Position numbers and translations under genes: made by a program
Notes under the pieces: generated by a model
The model's input: only the letters and a program-made list of their open reading frames with translations
Database searches by the model: none
Told to the model about the DNA's origin: nothing
NCBI GenBank assembly: GCA_900316955.1
Contig: ONEX01000003.1
Span: forward strand, 62,001 to 126,000
DNA length: 64,000 nucleotides
Origin: an uncultured Bacteroidales bacterium
GTDB lineage: Bacteria > Bacteroidota > Bacteroidia > Bacteroidales > UBA932
Direction of reading: 5' to 3'
Shown here: positions 18,033-27,537 of the stretch, one piece after another
Position numbering within the stretch: position 1 is the first letter of the stretch
Layout: each line of letters starts with the position of its first letter

Positions 18033-19037
18033 ATGGAAGAATTGCAGAAGAAAAGAATGCTGTCCGGCATCCAGCCCAGCGGCGACCTTCACCTCGGGAA
18101 CTATCTCGGGGCCATCAAGAACTGGGCGGACCGGGTGAACGACTATGAGTGCTTCTACTTCATGGCCGACCTCCATACCATCACCGTCCGGCAGGATCCG
18201 GCCGAACTGCGCAAGCGCTCGATCAACCAGCTGGCCCAGTACATCGCCTGCGGCCTGGACCCGGAGCAGAACGTGCTCTTCCTCCAGTCGCACGTGCCCG
18301 CCCACAGCCAGCTCGCCTGGGTGCTGAACTGCTACACGATGTTCGGGGAACTGTCCCGCATGACCCAGTTCAAGGACAAGTCGGCCAAATACGAGAACAA
18401 CATCAACGCCGGCCTGTTCACCTACCCGGTCCTGATGGCGGCCGACATCCTGCTGTACCAGCCGGATTACGTCCCGGTCGGAGAAGACCAGAAACAGCAC
18501 GTGGAGATCTGCCGCGACATCGCCCAGCGCTTCAACAGCATCTACGGCGACGTGTTCAAGATTCCCGAGCCGCTGATCGCCAAGACCGGCGCCCGGATCT
18601 ACGGCCTGTCCACCCCGGGCGACAAGATGAGCAAATCCGTCCCCGACGGCTGCGTCTTCCTGATGGACTCCCCCGACGACATCCGCCGGAAGTTCAAGCG
18701 GGCCGTCACCGACTCGGACCGCGAGAACTGCGTCCGGTATGACAAGGAGAACAAGCCCGGCGTCGCCAACCTCATGAACATCTACGCCACCCTCACCGGC
18801 AAGACCATCCCCGAAATCGAGGCGGAATTCGCCGGACAGGGCTACGGCGTCTTCAAGCCCGCCGTCGGCGAAGCCGTGGTGGAGGCCCTCCGCCCCATCC
18901 GCGAAGAAGCCGAACGTCTGATGAAGGACAAGGCCTATCTGAACGAAGTGTACCTGAAGGGGGCCGAAAAGGCTTCTTACGTAGCCAACAAGACCCTGCG
19001 GAAGGTGTACAAGAAAGTAGGTTTCTACCAGATCTAA
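18033..19037 (+). CDS. trpS: Tryptophanyl-tRNA synthetase
   Basis: 334 residues, normal for bacterial TrpRS. The N terminus has SGIQPSGDLHLGNYLGA (class I HIGH motif as HLGN) and the KMSKS loop is GDKMSKSVPDG near residue 200. YPVLMAADILLY and VGEDQKQHVE mark the tryptophan site. It charges tRNA-Trp in the cytoplasm. The frame is open upstream to 17967, but that would put the promoter box inside the gene, so ATG 18033 is chosen. A strong terminator follows. Confidence 0.96.
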   Translation: MEELQKKRMLSGIQPSGDLHLGNYLGAIKNWADRVNDYECFYFMADLHTITVRQDPAELRKRSINQLAQYIACGLDPEQNVLFLQSHVPAHSQLAWVLNCYTMFGELSRMTQFKDKSAKYENNINAGLFTYPVLMAADILLYQPDYVPVGEDQKQHVEICRDIAQRFNSIYGDVFKIPEPLIAKTGARIYGLSTPGDKMSKSVPDGCVFLMDSPDDIRRKFKRAVTDSDRENCVRYDKENKPGVANLMNIYATLTGKTIPEIEAEFAGQGYGVFKPAVGEAVVEALRPIREEAERLMKDKAYLNEVYLKGAEKASYVANKTLRKVYKKVGFYQI

Positions 19038-19043
19038 AAAGGA

Positions 19044-19071
19044 GCGGCGCTCATCCGAGCGCCGCTTTTTT
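19044..19071 (+). terminator. Intrinsic terminator between trpS and copA
   Basis: GCGGCGCTC-ATCC-GAGCGCCGC with six T after it. An A-tract on the other side could let it also serve the convergent copper ATPase gene. Confidence 0.9.
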
Positions 19072-19072
19072 G

Positions 19073-21256
19073 TCATTTCCTGAGCCGCAGGGAGTTCGAT
19101 ACCACGCAGACGCTCGATAGCGCCATGCAGGCCGCGGCGACCATCGGGTTCAACAGGAACCCGGTGAACGGATACAGGATGCCCGCGGCGATAGGAACCG
19201 CCAGGATGTTGTAGATGAAGGCCCAGAAGAGGTTCTCCCGGATGACGGCGGTCGTCCGGCGGGAGAGCCGGATGAGGTCGCGGAGCTTCGACAGGTCGGA
19301 GGAGACGATGGTCACCTGGGCCGTGTCGATGGCGATGTCGCTTCCCTGCCCCATCGCGATACCGAGGTCCGCCTGCGCGAGGGCGGCGCTGTCGTTGATG
19401 CCGTCGCCGACCATGGCGACGCGCTTCCCGGCGGCCTGCAGCTGCCGGACGTAATCGGCCTTGTCCTGCGGGAGGACGTTCGCCTTCACGTTCCGGATGC
19501 CCGTGGCTTCCGCGATGTGGCGGGCGGCCACCTCGTTGTCACCCGTAAGCATATGGATTTCGATGCCGTCGGCCTGGAGCGCCTTGACGGCCTGGACCGA
19601 GGTGTCCTTCAGGTCGTCGGAAAGGGCCAGGACGGCATAGACCTTCCCCTTGTCGAACAGGAGCGTGACCGAGTAGCCCGCGTCCATCCAGGGGCCGATG
19701 CTGTCGGCCACCATCGGATTCGTCGCCTCGGGGACGCTGCCCAGGACCTCCTTCAGGAGTTCCAGGTTGCCCACGTAATAGCGGGTTCCCCGGACCGTAC
19801 CGCAGATGCCCTTGCCCAGGATGGCCTCGAAGCCTTCCACGGGCAGTTCCTCGCAGCCGCGCAGGGAGTCGCAGACGGCGATGGCCAGCGGATGGTCCGA
19901 CCGATGCTCGAGCGAGTACAGGACGTCGCGGAGATTGAGCTCCGCGGGGTCGTCCTCGGTCGTGATGGCCGGATCCCAGACCGATTCCACCACGGAAGGC
20001 TTCCCTTCCGTCAGGGTGCCGGTCTTGTCCATGACCATGGCATTGACCTTCCGGGCCACCTGCAGGCTCTCGGCGTCCTTGATGAGGATGCCCTTGGAGG
20101 CACCGTTGCCGATGCCGGCGATGATGGCCGTAGGCGTCGCAAGGCCCAGCGCGCACGGGCAGGCGATCACGAGCACCGTCACCATGGCCAGCAGGCCCAG
20201 GGTCACTTCCCCGCAGATCAGCCAGATGACGAGCGTCAGGACGGATATGCCGATGATCACGGGCACGAAGACGGCCGCGATCCGGTCCACGGCCTTCTGG
20301 ATCGGGGCCTTGGAGCCCTGCGCGTCCCGCACCATCCGGATGATGCCGGACAGGAGGGTGTCCCCGCCCACTTTCTCCACCCGGACCGTCAGGGCGCCAT
20401 GCTGGTTGATGGTGCCGGCATAGACCCGGGCCCCGGCCTGCTTGAGCGCGGGAACCGGCTCGCCGGTAAGCATGCTCTCATCGACATAGGAGGAGCCCTC
20501 CGTCACCACGCCGTCCACGGAAAGGCGCTCGCCGGGCTTCACCAGGAGCGTTTCGCCGGGCCGGGCGGTCGTTTCCTTCGCCTGCAGGCCCATCAGCTTC
20601 CGGATGGCGGCGGTGGTGCTGTGCTTCGCCCGCTCTTCCAGCAGGCGGCCGATGAGGATGAAGGCGACGATCATCGTCGCCGATTCGAAGTACAGGTGGG
20701 CCTCCAGTCCCTGCGAGGTCCAGACTTGCGGGAACAGGAGGTTGAAGACGCTGAAAAGGTAGGAGATGGACACCGAAAGCGCCACGAGCGTGTCCATGTT
20801 CGCGCTGCCGTGACGGACGGCGCTGAAGCCGGCCTTGAAGAAGCGGCGGCCGCACCAGAAGACGACCGGCGTCGCCAGGGCCCACAGGACGAATCCCTTG
20901 CCCGGGAAGTCCTTGAACCCCATGCCGAGCAGCATCACGAGCGCGGCCAGCACGCACGCGAGGATCGTATCTTTCTGAAGTGCCTTGTAGGCGTCTTGTC
21001 GGGCTATCTCGGCTTCTGAGTCCGCCTCGTCGTCGGTGCCGTCCACGAGGAGGTCGTAGCCGGCGTCCCGGACCGCCTTCTGCAGGGCGGCGGGCGACGT
21101 CTGGCCCGGGTCATAATCGACCTGGGCGGTGTTCGAGGCGAGGGAAACACTGACCCCGCTCACACCGGGACACGCTTTAAGGGTATTCTCCACACGCGCG
21201 ACGCAAGCCGCGCATCCCATTCCCTTGACCGGGAAGTTTCTTCTCTTGATGCCCAT
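19073..21256 (-). CDS. copA: Copper-translocating P1B-type ATPase
   Basis: 727 residues. One heavy-metal-associated domain at 1-70 has GMGCAAC (Cys15, Cys18). Six to eight membrane segments surround the transport motif CPC near 366 (VIACPCALGLATP). The phosphorylation motif DKTGT is near 408, the nucleotide-site HP is in SDHPLA, and the hinge GDGIND is near 615. CPC plus GMxCxxC indicates Cu(I) export from cytoplasm across the inner membrane. The gene is single, without CopZ or a CueR-like regulator beside it. It shares a short divergent promoter region with the esterase gene at 21336. Confidence 0.94.
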   Translation of the reverse strand: MGIKRRNFPVKGMGCAACVARVENTLKACPGVSGVSVSLASNTAQVDYDPGQTSPAALQKAVRDAGYDLLVDGTDDEADSEAEIARQDAYKALQKDTILACVLAALVMLLGMGFKDFPGKGFVLWALATPVVFWCGRRFFKAGFSAVRHGSANMDTLVALSVSISYLFSVFNLLFPQVWTSQGLEAHLYFESATMIVAFILIGRLLEERAKHSTTAAIRKLMGLQAKETTARPGETLLVKPGERLSVDGVVTEGSSYVDESMLTGEPVPALKQAGARVYAGTINQHGALTVRVEKVGGDTLLSGIIRMVRDAQGSKAPIQKAVDRIAAVFVPVIIGISVLTLVIWLICGEVTLGLLAMVTVLVIACPCALGLATPTAIIAGIGNGASKGILIKDAESLQVARKVNAMVMDKTGTLTEGKPSVVESVWDPAITTEDDPAELNLRDVLYSLEHRSDHPLAIAVCDSLRGCEELPVEGFEAILGKGICGTVRGTRYYVGNLELLKEVLGSVPEATNPMVADSIGPWMDAGYSVTLLFDKGKVYAVLALSDDLKDTSVQAVKALQADGIEIHMLTGDNEVAARHIAEATGIRNVKANVLPQDKADYVRQLQAAGKRVAMVGDGINDSAALAQADLGIAMGQGSDIAIDTAQVTIVSSDLSKLRDLIRLSRRTTAVIRENLFWAFIYNILAVPIAAGILYPFTGFLLNPMVAAACMALSSVCVVSNSLRLRK

Positions 21257-21284
21257 GATCCTAGAATCTTTCCATAATAACAGT

Positions 21285-21292
21285 CAAAGATA
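21285..21292 (-). promoter_or_regulatory. -7 box for copA
   Basis: Reads TATCTTTG on the minus strand, 28 bases before the copA ATG. No copper-responsive palindrome was recognised. Confidence 0.65.
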
Positions 21293-21306
21293 ATCATTTT
21301 TATGCG

Positions 21307-21314
21307 TATTTTTG
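21307..21314 (+). promoter_or_regulatory. -7 box for the plus-strand GxDLY/SGNH gene
   Basis: TATTTTTG, 21 bases before the ATG at 21336. It gives this esterase a transcript separate from locus A. Confidence 0.65.
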
Positions 21315-21335
21315 TGGAAAGAACCGGCTGTACCC

Positions 21336-22403
21336 ATGAAAAAGTTCGTCCTCACCACCCTGGCGGCCCTCGTTTGCGCCGCCCTGTCCGCCCAAGTGTA
21401 TACCGAGGCCTCCGACCTCACCCTCATCGGCAAGATCATCGACACGCCCAACCCCTACCACCGCGTGGACACCGTGCGGTACAAGGGTTTCACCAAGGCG
21501 GAGAACCAGCAGGTCCGCAGTTCCGCGGGCCTCGCCGTCCTGTTCCGCACCGACTCCCCTTCCATCACCGTGAAGGCCGAGGGCGACTTCTCCTACCAGG
21601 CGAACAACACGATGCGCCTGGCCTCCCACGGCTTCGACCTGTACATCCGGAAGGACGGCGAATGGCTCTGGGCCGCCGCCTGCTGCCCCGCGCCCCGGAA
21701 CCCGCAGGCGCCCATGGACCTCATCAAGAACATGGCCCCGGGCGTCAAGGAATGCCTCCTGTACCTGCCCATCTACAGCGAACTGACTTCCCTCCAGATC
21801 GGCGTGGAGGAAGGCCGGATGCTGGCCCCGATGGAATCGCCCTTCCGCCACCGCGTGGCCATCTTCGGGTCCAGCTACACGCACGGCATCTCCACGAGCC
21901 GGGCCGGCATGTCCTACCCCGACCAGTTCACCCGCCACACGGGCATCCAGATGCTTTCCCTGGGCTGCAGCGGCAACTGCAAGATGCAGCCGTACTTCGC
22001 CGCCGTCCTGGAGGATGTCGAGGCCGACGCCTTTGTGTTCGACGCCTTCTCCAATCCCAACGCGAAAATGATCGAGGAGCGCCTCTTCCCCTTCATCGAG
22101 CGCCTGCAGGCCGCCCATCCGGGCAAGCCCCTGATCTTCCAGCAAACCATCCGCCGGGAGCGGCGGAACTTCGACACGGCCGTCGAGGCCACCGAAGCCG
22201 CCAAGCAGCACATGGCCGACAGCCTGATGAAGATCGCGGTGAAGCGCTACAAGGACGTGTACTATATCAAACCGTCCGCCTCGACCCCTTTGCAGGAATC
22301 GTCGGTGGACGGTATCCATCCCGATGATTACGGGTATTACTGCTGGTCGCGCTCCATCGAGAAGCCGCTGCTGCGGATTCTGAGGAAATACGGACTTCGT
22401 TAG
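21336..22403 (+). CDS. Secreted GxDLY/SGNH-fold hydrolase (esterase), copy 1
   Basis: 355 residues with a signal peptide (ends LSAQ near 20). The N-terminal GxDLY domain is named for a motif seen here as GFDLY near 100. The SGNH domain has its Ser in FGSSYTHG near 178, a block-III-like CSGNCK, and the Asp/His pair in SVDGIHPDDYGY near 325. Such proteins are acyl or carbohydrate esterases. It is clearly paralogous to the gene at 24363-25463 (same GxDLY, WLWAA, KECLLYLP and QQTIRRERRNF blocks) but is on the opposite strand. It meets the GH3 gene tail to tail with one base between stops, so it may belong functionally to locus A. Confidence 0.88.
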   Translation: MKKFVLTTLAALVCAALSAQVYTEASDLTLIGKIIDTPNPYHRVDTVRYKGFTKAENQQVRSSAGLAVLFRTDSPSITVKAEGDFSYQANNTMRLASHGFDLYIRKDGEWLWAAACCPAPRNPQAPMDLIKNMAPGVKECLLYLPIYSELTSLQIGVEEGRMLAPMESPFRHRVAIFGSSYTHGISTSRAGMSYPDQFTRHTGIQMLSLGCSGNCKMQPYFAAVLEDVEADAFVFDAFSNPNAKMIEERLFPFIERLQAAHPGKPLIFQQTIRRERRNFDTAVEATEAAKQHMADSLMKIAVKRYKDVYYIKPSASTPLQESSVDGIHPDDYGYYCWSRSIEKPLLRILRKYGLR

Positions 22404-22404
22404 G

Positions 22405-24366
22405 TCAACGGACCTCTACGGAGGCTTGTGAACGGATGTCGGCGGAAGAGGCGCCGACCCCCAGGGTGAAGGTACCCGGAGTCACCACCCAGCCGTGCTC
22501 TGCTGTCTCATAATGGGCGAAATCGCCCCTTGACAGGTGGAGGGTCACTTCGATAGTTGCGCCCTTCCGCAGGAACACTTTCCGATAGGCTTTGAGTTCC
22601 CGGACAGGCCGGGGAACGGCCGGATGGTCCTCTCCCACATACAGCTGGACGGTCTCAGCGGCATCGGCCTTCCCTGTATTGGAAAGCCCCAGGGTTACAT
22701 CGAATCCGTCTCCGGAGGGAGTCACCGTAAGGGGGCCGTACCGGAACTCGGAATAGGTCAGGCCGAAGCCGAAAGGAAACAGTCCCTCATAGCCCCGGTA
22801 ACCCACGAAAACGCCCTCACCATACACGGAAGGACTGACGGTATGTCCCCGCTTGGTCAACGGTGCGGCCGGCAGATAGTAGGGCTGAGAAGGATTGTCT
22901 TCCAGATGCAGCGGGAAGCTGACCGGAAGCCGTCCCGAAGGGGATATCTTTCCGTAGAGAATCTCCGCCAGCGCCTTTCCACCTTCCTGTCCCGGATACC
23001 AGGCCCAGAGAAGGGCATCCACCCGGTCGATCCAACGGGAGACGTCTGCTGCACCGCCGGCGTTCACGACGACAATCACTTTCCGGCCGCTTTGCAACGC
23101 TGCCTCAATCAGGTCGTCCTGCCCCTCGGGAAGGGTGAAAGTACGGTCGTGGTCTTCCTTCTCCGTCGTCTTATCAAAGCCCACGGCAACAATCTCCACA
23201 TCAGACTTCTCGGAAAGCCGGCCGGCGAGGGCCTCCTGCAGGGAGACGGAATAGAGCGGACTCACCGCCCCACTGCCGCCCCCACAAGGGATTACATCGG
23301 CCTGGGGACCGGTCAGGAGCACTTTCTGCTTCTTCCGTAGCGGAAGTACACCGTCATTCTTCAGCAGGACGACGCTTTCGCAGGCCGTCCGATACGCAAC
23401 CTCCCGGGAGTAAGGGTTATCCTCCGGAATGCTGGAGTCCAGCTGGGGACGGTCCAGGAACCCGAAGGCGATGAGCGTCCGGAGGATCCGGACCACCTTC
23501 GCATCCAGCTCGGCCTCCGTGACGATTCCCTTCTCGAACAGAGGTTTCAGCGTCTCTTCATTCATGCAGAAACCGCGGGGCATCTCCAAGTCCACACCGT
23601 CCTGCATCACCAGCACAGGTGAATACGTCGATGTCCAGTCCGACATCGTGAACCCCTTGAAATGCCAGTCTTCGCGGAGCGTCTTCCCGATCAGGTAGGG
23701 ATTCTCCGCAGAATGAACGCCGTTGACCAGGTTGTAGCTCGTCATAACGGAACCGACGCCGGCTTCGACGGCCGCCTTGAAGGCCGGGAAATAGATTTCG
23801 TTGATGGTCCGTTCGTCCGCGACGGAATTCGTATGATGCCGGTTATACTCCTGGTTGTTCAGGGCGAAATGCTTTACCGTCGCCATCACGCCCTGCGACT
23901 GGACGCCCTCGATGTAGGCAGCGGCCGTCCGGGCGGCAAGAAGCGGGTCCTCCCCGAAATACTCGAAGTTCCTCCCGCAGAGCGGACTCCGGCAGATGTT
24001 CACGCCGGGACCCAGCAGGACGTGAACCCCGCGAGCGCGGGCATCCTGTCCCAGGGCGGTGCCCATCTCCCTGACCAGCGCGGGATTCCAGGTCGCCGCC
24101 GCGGCCACCCCGGAAGCATACAGGGTGCTCCGGGTGTCGTTCCGGACCCCCTGCGGTCCGTCCGCCAGCCGGATTTCCGGGATGCCCAGCCGCCGGACTG
24201 GGCCCAGATGGAAACCGTCCCGGGAACCGCCCACGAAGGCGATCTTTTCTTCCAGGGTCATTTCCCTCACGAGTGCCTCCGCCCGCTCCTGGCAAGCATC
24301 GGTGATTTCCTGCGCACCCAGCGGCAGGGCGGCCAGCAAAGCCAGCAGACAGCATTTTCCTTTCAT
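22405..24366 (-). CDS. Glycoside hydrolase family 3, secreted
   Basis: 653 residues with signal peptide MKGKCCLLALLAALPLGAQ. The GH3 barrel has KHFALNNQEYNRH and the nucleophile Asp in MSDWTS near 241. The alpha/beta sandwich follows (VVVNAGGAADVSRWID), then a fibronectin III-like C-terminal domain (about 570-653). GH3 enzymes remove terminal beta-glucosyl, beta-xylosyl or beta-GlcNAc residues; the N-acetylglucosaminidase signature KHFPGHG is absent, so a glucosidase-like role is more likely. Its ATG overlaps the upstream esterase stop by four bases (ATGA). It is the last gene of locus A. Confidence 0.93.
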   Translation of the reverse strand: MKGKCCLLALLAALPLGAQEITDACQERAEALVREMTLEEKIAFVGGSRDGFHLGPVRRLGIPEIRLADGPQGVRNDTRSTLYASGVAAAATWNPALVREMGTALGQDARARGVHVLLGPGVNICRSPLCGRNFEYFGEDPLLAARTAAAYIEGVQSQGVMATVKHFALNNQEYNRHHTNSVADERTINEIYFPAFKAAVEAGVGSVMTSYNLVNGVHSAENPYLIGKTLREDWHFKGFTMSDWTSTYSPVLVMQDGVDLEMPRGFCMNEETLKPLFEKGIVTEAELDAKVVRILRTLIAFGFLDRPQLDSSIPEDNPYSREVAYRTACESVVLLKNDGVLPLRKKQKVLLTGPQADVIPCGGGSGAVSPLYSVSLQEALAGRLSEKSDVEIVAVGFDKTTEKEDHDRTFTLPEGQDDLIEAALQSGRKVIVVVNAGGAADVSRWIDRVDALLWAWYPGQEGGKALAEILYGKISPSGRLPVSFPLHLEDNPSQPYYLPAAPLTKRGHTVSPSVYGEGVFVGYRGYEGLFPFGFGLTYSEFRYGPLTVTPSGDGFDVTLGLSNTGKADAAETVQLYVGEDHPAVPRPVRELKAYRKVFLRKGATIEVTLHLSRGDFAHYETAEHGWVVTPGTFTLGVGASSADIRSQASVEVR

Positions 24367-25463
24367 CGGATTCCGTACTTTTTCAGGATTCTCAAAACAG
24401 GTTTCTTGATGGAACGGGCCCACAGGGTATACCCATAGTCACCCGGATGCGTACCGTCCACGGACGTGTAGTGGTCCGGAGAGGTCGCGTTGGTCGTCGT
24501 GATGAAATACACGTCCTTGTACTTCCGGCAGGCCTCCTTCATCAACCGGGCCGCCAGTTCCATGCGCTCCTGCTCATACTTGTCGGCGGCGGTGTTGAAG
24601 TTCCGCCTTTCGCGGTAGATCGTCTGTTGGAAGATCAGCGGCTTCCCCGGATGGGCGGCCTGGATGGCCTCGATGAACGGAAATAGCCGCTGCCGGATCT
24701 CCTCCGGTGACGGATTGGAGAACGTGTCAAAAAGGAACGCATCCACTTCCGGCGCTTCCGCCAGGGCGGCGGCGAAATAGTCCTGCAGCCGGCAGCGGCC
24801 GCTCACGCCCAGGTTGAGGAACTGGATGCCCGTCTCGCGGGACAGGATGGACGCATAGGCCATCCCGGCCTTGGACGTGGACGCTCCCTGGGTGAAGCTG
24901 GACCCGAAGACGGCCACCCGGTGCCGGAACGGCCGTTCCAGCGCTTCCAACATCCTGCCTTCCTCCACGCCGACCTGGATGGAAGCCACCTCGCTCCGCA
25001 GGGGCAGATACAGGAGACACTCCTTCATGGTTCCGTCCATATCCTGGATCAGATTGACCGGCTTGTCCAGGCTGTTGTCGTTCTGCAGGCCGGCTGCGGC
25101 CCAGAGCCACTTGCCGTCCTTCTTGATGTACAGGTCGAACCCCCTGCCGGCAAATCCGGTGGTGCCACCGCCGAAATAGGGACGAACATACTTCGGCAGC
25201 ACCCGGATGGACGGGCTGTCCGTCCGGAACGCGATGGCGATGCCGGACGCCTCCATCAGGAGATTGACCTCCCCCGGCGTAAACCCGTGATAACGTGCCG
25301 TATCCATCCGGTGATAGGGATTCGGCGTATCCGGGAACACCTTCCCGGTGACGGTCAGTTCCGTCGCCTCCACATAACGGTATTCCTGCCCCTGGAGGCT
25401 TATCGCCCCCAGGAGGCAGGACACCGTCAGGATTATTCTGAGGCTTATTCTTTCAACCATCAT
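24363..25463 (-). CDS. Secreted GxDLY/SGNH-fold hydrolase (esterase), copy 2
   Basis: 366 residues with a signal peptide (ends LQGQ near 25). GFDLY is near 108, the catalytic Ser block FGSSFTQG near 186, and DGTHPGDYGY near 336 supplies Asp and His. The fold suggests removal of acyl groups from a glycan. It abuts the upstream propeller lipoprotein with no spacer (TAA then ATG) and overlaps GH3 downstream, so its place in the locus A transcript is firm. The ester it cuts cannot be read from sequence. The start could be either of two adjacent ATGs. Confidence 0.88.
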   Translation of the reverse strand: MMVERISLRIILTVSCLLGAISLQGQEYRYVEATELTVTGKVFPDTPNPYHRMDTARYHGFTPGEVNLLMEASGIAIAFRTDSPSIRVLPKYVRPYFGGGTTGFAGRGFDLYIKKDGKWLWAAAGLQNDNSLDKPVNLIQDMDGTMKECLLYLPLRSEVASIQVGVEEGRMLEALERPFRHRVAVFGSSFTQGASTSKAGMAYASILSRETGIQFLNLGVSGRCRLQDYFAAALAEAPEVDAFLFDTFSNPSPEEIRQRLFPFIEAIQAAHPGKPLIFQQTIYRERRNFNTAADKYEQERMELAARLMKEACRKYKDVYFITTTNATSPDHYTSVDGTHPGDYGYTLWARSIKKPVLRILKKYGIR

Positions 25464-27347
25464 TTATTCGATGGTCACTTTGCGGAGCGTGTATCTCCAG
25501 TCGAAGAAATAGAAGACCTTGCTGTTCTGCGGATCGAAGATGATGTCCTGTGGCGTACTGGTAATCTGCACCATTGCACCACTCGCCGTGGTATAGGACG
25601 ATCCGCCGCCCAAAATCGTCGTGACGGTCGCATCCGACCATCCGGAACTGCCCTTCGTAATCCGCCGGATTGCATAGGAATCAAGCATATAAATGGCGCC
25701 GTCGGGGCCGAATACCAGGCCATTCATATTGGCGGAGAAGGTCGCCTTGGCGGGCGAGCCATCCACCAGTTTGGAATAATCGGCAGCCTTGGTTCCCGCA
25801 CCGATGGACGCGATGACGATCCCTTCCTGTGATATCACATATACCTTGAAGGCCGATGTGGACGAACCCTTGGCCGATCCGACTGTAACGATGACATTCC
25901 CATCACCGTCAAAATCAAGCGCGATGGGCCAGTTGGTATCCTCCCCGTGATCGAGCGTCGAGAAATCGAAGAACACGGACTTCGTCCCGGTCGCACCACC
26001 TGCGAACTTATAGATCTTGGAATCATTCCGGCTGGCGACAAAGGCATCATTCCCCCAGAAACGCACACACATCGGGCTGTTTCCGACAGATGAAGTGACA
26101 GTCGCGACCGCATCGGTATTGGTCGAAGGATTCCAAGTCCTGATTTGCGCATTCCCCTTGTCGATGAAATAGAACAAGCCATCCTTCATCCGTCCCTGCC
26201 AAGGAGCGTTCCCTCCCAGGGTCTCTGCATTGGAAACGGCCTTCGTATTCTTGTTGAACTTCCGGAGGACCTTGTTGCCATTCGATTCCGTGAGCAGCAG
26301 ATTGTCGTTGTCAAGCCAGCAAAGGCCACGGACCTGATTGAATTTGGCCGCGGTCCCAGTCCCTTCAACCGTTCCGTTGGAGCCATCCGTCCCTGCGACG
26401 ACTTCGGCACTGTACCTAGTCAGGGTAATTGCCGGCATCGGCTTGATGTGGGCACGCTCGATGACGATGTTGCTGGCATTGCGCTCCGTACCGGGAACGG
26501 TCGTGTTGTCGGCAAAAGTCATCTTCACGTTCAGTTTCGGATAGGAATGGTCATCCATCGGACCGACCGGGAGCGGAATATAGGCAACCAGCCCACCTTC
26601 AGCAGTACGCTGGGCGGCCGTCGCGTTTGCGATATTCACCGTAACCTTATAAGTTCCGGTGTGAGAATACGCCTGCACGTACGGTGCATCGGCGACAAAG
26701 CCTCCTTGGGCAGTCTCCCAGCCGATGGTCTTGTTCATCGTGGACGTGATCTTGTAAGTGACCTTGCCATCCGCCAGTTCCGCGGCATCGACGACCGGGG
26801 CGGTAACCACGATTCGGGCCGCCTTGGGAGGGACATTCTTGTAGGTCACCTTGAGCACGCCGCCCAAATGCTTGAACTCCAACGGTTCTCCTGCTTCGAC
26901 CTGGGCCAGCATCGGAGCTTCCACATTGCCTTCAAACCACGTATACGTATCCTTCAGGACCACTTTCAGCGATCCGTCCTCCTCCTTGGGATAGGCGCTG
27001 GCGCCGGTTCCGGAAATTTTGGCGGGATAGATGGCGAACGAGTTCTGGCCATACACGAGCACGTCCTCCGAAGCGTTTTCAAATTCCACTTCCCCGGCCG
27101 AATCGTCACCCGTATATTTGAAAGTGGAATAGCCGTTGGCATTGTTCGAACGGACGACCAGATTGTCATTCTTCTTCCACATGTAGACACCGTCCACGAA
27201 GGCGGTCCTGGTATCGGCTTCCGAGAAACGGGCGACCAGCGTCCGGGTCCCTTCCGAAGCGTTCTCATCTGCCGTCCGGGGTTCTTTCCCGCAGGAAACG
27301 AAAAGGATGGTGACGGCGGCCATCATGAATAATGCAGTCTGTTTCAT
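25464..27347 (-). CDS. Fimbrillin-like/NHL beta-propeller lipoprotein
   Basis: 627 residues from ATG 27347; an in-frame ATG at 27371 is less likely because the lipoprotein signal would be displaced. Lipobox FVSC, Cys about 20. Residues 25-290 resemble the fimbrillin/Mfa-like fold (DTRTAFVDGVYMWKKNDNL, FAIYP, HIKPMPAIT). Residues 300-627 are NHL blades (GLCWLDNDNLLLTE, FYFIDKGNAQIRTW, DFDGDGNVIVTV, FGPDGAIYMLD). In SusC/D loci such proteins are usually surface glycan-binding partners; that role is inferred. It has the same two N-terminal domains as the larger fusion encoded just upstream, which adds an EEP domain. Confidence 0.85.
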   Translation of the reverse strand: MKQTALFMMAAVTILFVSCGKEPRTADENASEGTRTLVARFSEADTRTAFVDGVYMWKKNDNLVVRSNNANGYSTFKYTGDDSAGEVEFENASEDVLVYGQNSFAIYPAKISGTGASAYPKEEDGSLKVVLKDTYTWFEGNVEAPMLAQVEAGEPLEFKHLGGVLKVTYKNVPPKAARIVVTAPVVDAAELADGKVTYKITSTMNKTIGWETAQGGFVADAPYVQAYSHTGTYKVTVNIANATAAQRTAEGGLVAYIPLPVGPMDDHSYPKLNVKMTFADNTTVPGTERNASNIVIERAHIKPMPAITLTRYSAEVVAGTDGSNGTVEGTGTAAKFNQVRGLCWLDNDNLLLTESNGNKVLRKFNKNTKAVSNAETLGGNAPWQGRMKDGLFYFIDKGNAQIRTWNPSTNTDAVATVTSSVGNSPMCVRFWGNDAFVASRNDSKIYKFAGGATGTKSVFFDFSTLDHGEDTNWPIALDFDGDGNVIVTVGSAKGSSTSAFKVYVISQEGIVIASIGAGTKAADYSKLVDGSPAKATFSANMNGLVFGPDGAIYMLDSYAIRRITKGSSGWSDATVTTILGGGSSYTTASGAMVQITSTPQDIIFDPQNSKVFYFFDWRYTLRKVTIE

Positions 27348-27357
27348 AAGCTTCCAA

Positions 27358-27513
27358 TTATTGTTCATCATCCCACTCTCCCTCCGTATCGTTCGTCCAT
27401 GACTCCAAACCCCGCGAGGAATCGGTAGTCAATGTCGTCGCACAGAAGTTGCCTTCGTGCGTCAGTTCCATGCATTCCGCAAGGGGCTACTCATACTGTT
27501 TTGCTTTCATCAT
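27358..27513 (-). pseudogene. Small ORF, second copy, interrupted by an amber codon
   Basis: Reading from ATG 27513 or 27510 gives MKAKQYE, then TAG at 27487-27489, then an open frame to TAA at 27358. Past the stop it resembles the intact small protein at 30168-30305: a Y-x-x-P segment, an FC pair and an acidic tail ending EGEW. Both copies sit directly before a fimbrillin-like/NHL lipoprotein gene. Downstream, an in-frame ATG at 27471 could give a 37-residue product. It is either a broken copy, a shortened gene, or a real amber read-through; the first is the simplest. Confidence 0.6.
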
Positions 27514-27537
27514 ATCGGTTACTGTTTTATGTGATTT

